This document shows positions 60,958-64,000 of a DNA stretch of 64,000 nucleotides, one piece after another. The notes below the pieces were generated by a model. The model searched no databases. It was not told where the DNA came from and saw only the letters and a program-made list of their open reading frames with translations. Where the stretch lies: positions 186,001 to 250,000 of the forward strand of contig NZ_JAJIWO010000005.1 of NCBI RefSeq assembly GCF_020880695.1, given 5' to 3'. This DNA comes from Mucilaginibacter sp. UR6-11. GTDB lineage: Bacteria; Bacteroidota; Bacteroidia; Sphingobacteriales; Sphingobacteriaceae. Position 1 is the stretch's first letter. Each line of letters begins with the position of its first letter. The position numbers and the translations under genes were made by a program.

Positions 60958-61776
60958 TTAGTTTTCTCCTTTGTATAAGTCGCCGGCCTTTTCGGCTGAT
61001 AGTTTGATGCCTTTGATCATAGCCGAGCTAAAGCCATTATGTTCCATTTCATTTAACCCGGCAATAGTGCAGCCTTTGGGCGATGTCACTTTATCAATTT
61101 CCTGTTCGGGGTGTGATGACAATTGCAGGAGTAGGTTTGCTGCGCCTTTAGCGGTTTGTGCCGCCATTTTAAGCGCGTCCTGCGCATGGAACCCAATTTC
61201 TGTACCACCTTGAGACGCTGCCCTGATCGATCGGAGGAAAAACGCAATACCACAGGCGCAAAGGGCGGTGGCTGCCGTCATTAGTTCTTCATTAATCTGT
61301 ATGGTAACACCGACAGTATCAAACAATGATTTTACCAGGTTAACATTTTTTGCGGTGCCGTTATCGGTGGCAATACAGGTCATAGAGTCGCCTATGGCAA
61401 TGGCTGTATTAGGCATAGCGCGTATTACCTGTACATTAAGCTCTAATTGCTGGCGGATGTCATCGCAGCTTACGCCTGATATCACCGAAACTAAAAACTG
61501 TTTCTCTGATTTAATGGCAGGTTTTATTTCGTTAAGCAGTTTGTTAAGTTGTTGGGGCAATACAGCCAATATAACAATATCCGCTTTCTTGGCTGCTTTG
61601 GTGTTATTGTTGGTGGTTTGATACCCTTGTGCAGCATACCACTCTAAGGCTTCCAGGTTACGGCGCGTTAGTGTTATTTGTTGTGGTTTGCATATGCCTG
61701 ATTTTACCAGGCCTTTTGCCAATGATAAACCAATGTTACCGCTGCCTAGAATGGCAATATGTTGTTGCGAATTCAT
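60958..61776 (-). CDS. proC: Pyrroline-5-carboxylate reductase
   Basis: A 272-residue NAD(P)H enzyme of the last step of proline synthesis. Cofactor loop ILGSGNIGLSLAKGL (about residues 9-23), ADIVILAVLPQQL (about 67-79), VSVISGV and VIRAMPNTAIAIGDSMTCI (about 115-140), and the C-terminal VTSPKGCTIAGLNEME. Its start overlaps the argB stop by 4 bases (ATGA), so the two are coupled. A role in arginine-linked metabolism is also possible. Confidence 0.94.
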   Translation of the reverse strand: MNSQQHIAILGSGNIGLSLAKGLVKSGICKPQQITLTRRNLEALEWYAAQGYQTTNNNTKAAKKADIVILAVLPQQLNKLLNEIKPAIKSEKQFLVSVISGVSCDDIRQQLELNVQVIRAMPNTAIAIGDSMTCIATDNGTAKNVNLVKSLFDTVGVTIQINEELMTAATALCACGIAFFLRSIRAASQGGTEIGFHAQDALKMAAQTAKGAANLLLQLSSHPEQEIDKVTSPKGCTIAGLNEMEHNGFSSAMIKGIKLSAEKAGDLYKGEN

Positions 61777-62570
61777 GTCGTTTTACTAAGTGTTGTTCCA
61801 AATGGCCGGCCTTTTTTAAGCTCACCTAAATCATCAGAGCGGCCTATTACCACTGCTTTAACACCACAGCTTATTGCTGTAAAGGCATTTTCAAGCTTGG
61901 GCAGCATCCCGCTGTGAATTATCTGTTTCATTTTTAATTCTTCGTATCTAACCGGGTCGATATCTCTTATTATTGAGTCATCATCATTTACATCCATCAA
62001 GACCCCCCTCTTTTCAAAACAGTATATTAAGGTAGTTTCAAACAGATCAGATAATGAAACTGCCAATGCAGAAGCTATAGTATCTGCATTGGTATTTAAT
62101 AACTGGCCGTCACCATCATGCGTCAACGCGCAGAAAACAGGGGTGAAGCCGGCTTCCATTAATCTGCTAATACCTTTACTGTCTATTGACTTTTCATCAA
62201 TATCGCCCACAAAACCATAATCAATAGTTTTTACCGGACGTTTTTTTGTGCGGATAAAATTGCCGTCTGCGCCGGTTAAGCCTATGGCGTTAGTGCCAAA
62301 CCGCTGCAACTGGGCAACAATGTTTTTATTGATCAGGCCGCCATAAACCATCGTGACTACACGCAAGGTTTCAATATCAGTAATCCGGCGCCCGTCAACC
62401 AGCTTAGCCTCAATACCTAACGTTTCTGAAAGCTGGGTTGCTACCTTACCGCCGCCATGTACCAGTATCTTATATCCGTCAAGCGCGGTGAAATCGTTTA
62501 AGAAATGATATAGATTTTCAGAATTATCAATAACATTTCCACCGATTTTAATAATATGTAAGGATTTCAT
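61773..62570 (-). CDS. argB: Acetylglutamate (or succinylglutamate) kinase
   Basis: A 265-residue amino-acid kinase of arginine biosynthesis. The ATG at 62570 is preferred over a GTG at 62576. Motifs: LHIIKIGGNVID at the N-terminus, YKILVHGGGKVATQLSE (about residues 30-46), GLTGADGNFIRTKKRP, and a C-terminal CGVKAVVIGR. In Bacteroidota this step can use N-succinylglutamate, so substrate is uncertain. It is followed by proC with a 4-base overlap. Confidence 0.93.
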   Translation of the reverse strand: MKSLHIIKIGGNVIDNSENLYHFLNDFTALDGYKILVHGGGKVATQLSETLGIEAKLVDGRRITDIETLRVVTMVYGGLINKNIVAQLQRFGTNAIGLTGADGNFIRTKKRPVKTIDYGFVGDIDEKSIDSKGISRLMEAGFTPVFCALTHDGDGQLLNTNADTIASALAVSLSDLFETTLIYCFEKRGVLMDVNDDDSIIRDIDPVRYEELKMKQIIHSGMLPKLENAFTAISCGVKAVVIGRSDDLGELKKGRPFGTTLSKTT

Positions 62571-62650
62571 GCCCACTATGTGATAATTAGCTACAAAATT
62601 AACATTTATTGGGCAAGTACCTGTGCTTTTGACAATTTTTCAATCTAAAA

Positions 62651-62722
62651 ACGGTATAACTGTTAAAAAAGTTATATAACGTATAAAATAGTTGTATAAC
62701 TGAAAAATAAGTTATATGTTTG
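62651..62722 (+). promoter_or_regulatory. Promoter and four-copy operator ladder before blaI
   Basis: Four related 10-base motifs start at 62651, 62671, 62691 and 62711 (ACGGTATAAC, GTTATATAAC, GTTGTATAAC, GTTATATGTT), a strict 20-base period. The second is a perfect palindrome. A promoter overlaps them: TTG at 62692-62694, 20-base spacer, TATGTTTG at 62715-62722. Repressor binding at the last two would block it. Confidence 0.7.
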
Positions 62723-62726
62723 AGTT

Positions 62727-63089
62727 ATGGAAGAACTAACCAAAACAGAAGAAAGGGTGATGCAGATTTTATGGAAGCTTAAACAATGTTTTGTAAAAGA
62801 CATCATTGATGCTTTGCCTGACGATCCTAAGCCACCTTATAACACCATATCATCAATTGTACGCTTACTGGAGAAAAAGGGATATGTAGGCTACAAGGCC
62901 TACGGTAAAACTTATGAATACTTTCCGGTAATATCAAAGCCAGAGTACCGCAAAACGTTTTTCAGGAAAATGATAGCCGGATATTTTGATAACTCGGTTG
63001 AGAGTTTGCTGTCTTTTATGGTAAAAGAAGAGCAACTAAGCGAGGAGGATATTAACAAGATCAAAGACATCATCAATAAAAATAAATAG
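62727..63089 (+). CDS. BlaI/MecI/CopY-family repressor
   Basis: A 120-residue winged-helix regulator: EELTKTEERVMQILWKLKQCFVKDIIDALP, then PPYNTISSIVRLLEKKGYVGYKAYGKTYEYFPV, matching the penicillinase-repressor family. The C-terminal helical dimerisation region (about 80-120) is where BlaR1-type proteases cleave or relieve repression. The M56 protease gene follows 2 bases downstream, so it is a complete sensor/repressor module, probably autoregulated through the ladder at 62651-62722. No beta-lactamase gene is near. Confidence 0.93.
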   Translation: MEELTKTEERVMQILWKLKQCFVKDIIDALPDDPKPPYNTISSIVRLLEKKGYVGYKAYGKTYEYFPVISKPEYRKTFFRKMIAGYFDNSVESLLSFMVKEEQLSEEDINKIKDIINKNK

Positions 63090-63091
63090 TT

Positions 63092-64000
63092 ATGGATTTT
63101 TTTGTTTATCTGCTTCAGGTGAGCGCCTGCACCGGCATTTTTTTTGGCTTTTATTATTTGATATTAAACAGGTTTACATTTTTCTCTATCAACAGATGGT
63201 ATCTGCTGGCTACATTAATTTTAAGTTTTGCTATACCGTTATTAACGATAACCGTCAGGGAGGAGTATGTACCAATTATCCAGCAATCTGCCTATCTGAC
63301 CAGCACCGATGTGGTATCGCAAGCTGTGGTAGCTAAACCGGTCGAAAATATGAATTGGCTTATTGTTTTGAAATGTGTATACGCATTAACGGTGGTATTA
63401 TTATTGGCAAGAATGTTAATTATATTGGCGGCATTTTTTGCGGGTATTAAAGGCAAAACCACCAACCGGATAGGCAATATACATATTTTGTGTGGCGACA
63501 GGTTAAACAATGGCTCATTCCTTAATTATATCTTCCTGAATGATAAAGAACTGAACGATGAGCAGATAAAACAGATTGTCGAGCATGAAATGCTGCATAT
63601 TAAACGGTTACATTCCGTTGATAGGATCATCGTTAAAATAGCTCAAATTGTATTATGGTTTAATCCATTCATATACTTATACGCCCGCTCTGTTGAAGAC
63701 AACCATGAATTTGAGGTTGATAGCGAGATAGGCCGTTTTACCGACAAAAATAAATATGCCAGCCTCTTATTGCATTTGTCAATTGCAAAGCAAAATATGC
63801 TTTACAACGGCTTTAGCGTAATACCATTAAAAAAACGCATTACCATGTTATTTAACCAACCTACAAAAAATATGAAAAAAATCACTTATGTACTTATACT
63901 ACCGTTAGTAGTAATAAGCTGCCTGGCATTTGCCAATTTAAAAACGATCAGAAAACCAGTCGGCAACCTTGAACCGAAAGATGTTTTTCAGGCTGTAAGC
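63092..64000 (+). CDS. M56 family (BlaR1-like) metallopeptidase, 3' end cut by the window
   Basis: An open reading frame of 303 codons that runs off the right edge. The start MDFFVYLLQVSAC at 63092 is 2 bases after the blaI stop. Transmembrane helices lie near residues 5-25, 36-55 and 90-115; the zinc motif HEMLH is at about residues 165-169, followed by the LWFNPFIYLYARSVEDNHEFEVD helix region and another membrane helix near residues 268-288. The last part visible is the start of the periplasmic domain. It pairs with the BlaI repressor as an envelope sensor; the signal is unknown. Confidence 0.92.
   Translation, partial: MDFFVYLLQVSACTGIFFGFYYLILNRFTFFSINRWYLLATLILSFAIPLLTITVREEYVPIIQQSAYLTSTDVVSQAVVAKPVENMNWLIVLKCVYALTVVLLLARMLIILAAFFAGIKGKTTNRIGNIHILCGDRLNNGSFLNYIFLNDKELNDEQIKQIVEHEMLHIKRLHSVDRIIVKIAQIVLWFNPFIYLYARSVEDNHEFEVDSEIGRFTDKNKYASLLLHLSIAKQNMLYNGFSVIPLKKRITMLFNQPTKNMKKITYVLILPLVVISCLAFANLKTIRKPVGNLEPKDVFQAVS

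Noticed and set aside
62727..64000. Beta-lactam resistance module
   Set aside because: BlaI and M56 are present but no beta-lactamase or PBP2a gene is seen, and neither M56 protein shows a penicillin-binding sensor domain in the visible part.

Overview
The window reads as a chromosomal segment of a Bacteroidota bacterium, most likely Sphingobacteriaceae and Mucilaginibacter/Pedobacter-like. The grounds are: several TonB-dependent receptors including a SusC/SusD pair, an ECF sigma/FecR pair, a short (286 aa) primary sigma factor, a fused MurF-alanine racemase, few Shine-Dalgarno sequences, and promoters of the TTTG-N20-TAnnTTTG type. The genus is an inference. No phage, insertion sequence, CRISPR array or integrase was seen.

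Layout. 1-4468: the 3' part of an M56 (BlaR1-like) metallopeptidase, an outer-membrane beta-barrel protein and a small lipoprotein. 4573-18136: an accessory nutrient-acquisition locus with ECF sigma factor, FecR anti-sigma, SusC with an STN domain, SusD, a DUF3738 (TIGR03435)-like protein, a thioredoxin/DUF3738/FKBP fusion, an S8 subtilase and a putative glycoside hydrolase. 18421-20172: a GntR regulator with a perfect 22-bp operator-like palindrome, a slipin and a small protein. 20283-20524: tRNA-Leu(UAA) and tRNA-Gly(GCC). 20635-34572: mostly housekeeping and transport genes (RecX, MurF-Alr, DUF502, two tandem MFS exporters, TlpA-like protein, LOG protein, sodium/solute symporter, RecR, glycosyltransferase, SDR, Kir channel).

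34684-38456 is a tryptophan operon, trpD-trpF-trpB-trpA, preceded by a classical-looking attenuator: a 15-codon leader peptide with three consecutive Trp codons, a pause hairpin, a possible antiterminator and a strong intrinsic terminator. trpE, trpG and trpC are not in the window. 38466-54422 is core metabolism and cell biology (threonylcarbamoyl-AMP synthase, YceI, SucC, LolD-like ATPase, a HAD-like protein lacking its catalytic residues, S41 protease, SMC, PhzF, a minimal ABC pair, primary sigma factor, metallo-hydrolase, dihydrolipoyl dehydrogenase). 54766-58583 pairs a TonB-dependent receptor with a lipoprotein made of four degenerate repeats. 58656-62570 holds SRPBCC, acetate transporter, phosphoglycerate mutase, NTF2-like, ProC and ArgB genes. 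The window ends in a BlaI-BlaR1 (M56) pair whose promoter carries four 10-bp motifs at an exact 20-bp period.

Most interesting points: the WWW trp attenuator; the sigma/FecR/SusCD/DUF3738/thioredoxin-FKBP/subtilase locus; the 20-bp operator ladder before blaI; the 22-bp palindrome over the gntR promoter; the repeat lipoprotein next to its receptor; and a cluster of TGATCC motifs between yceI and sucC. All calls come from reading the sequence; no database search was run.
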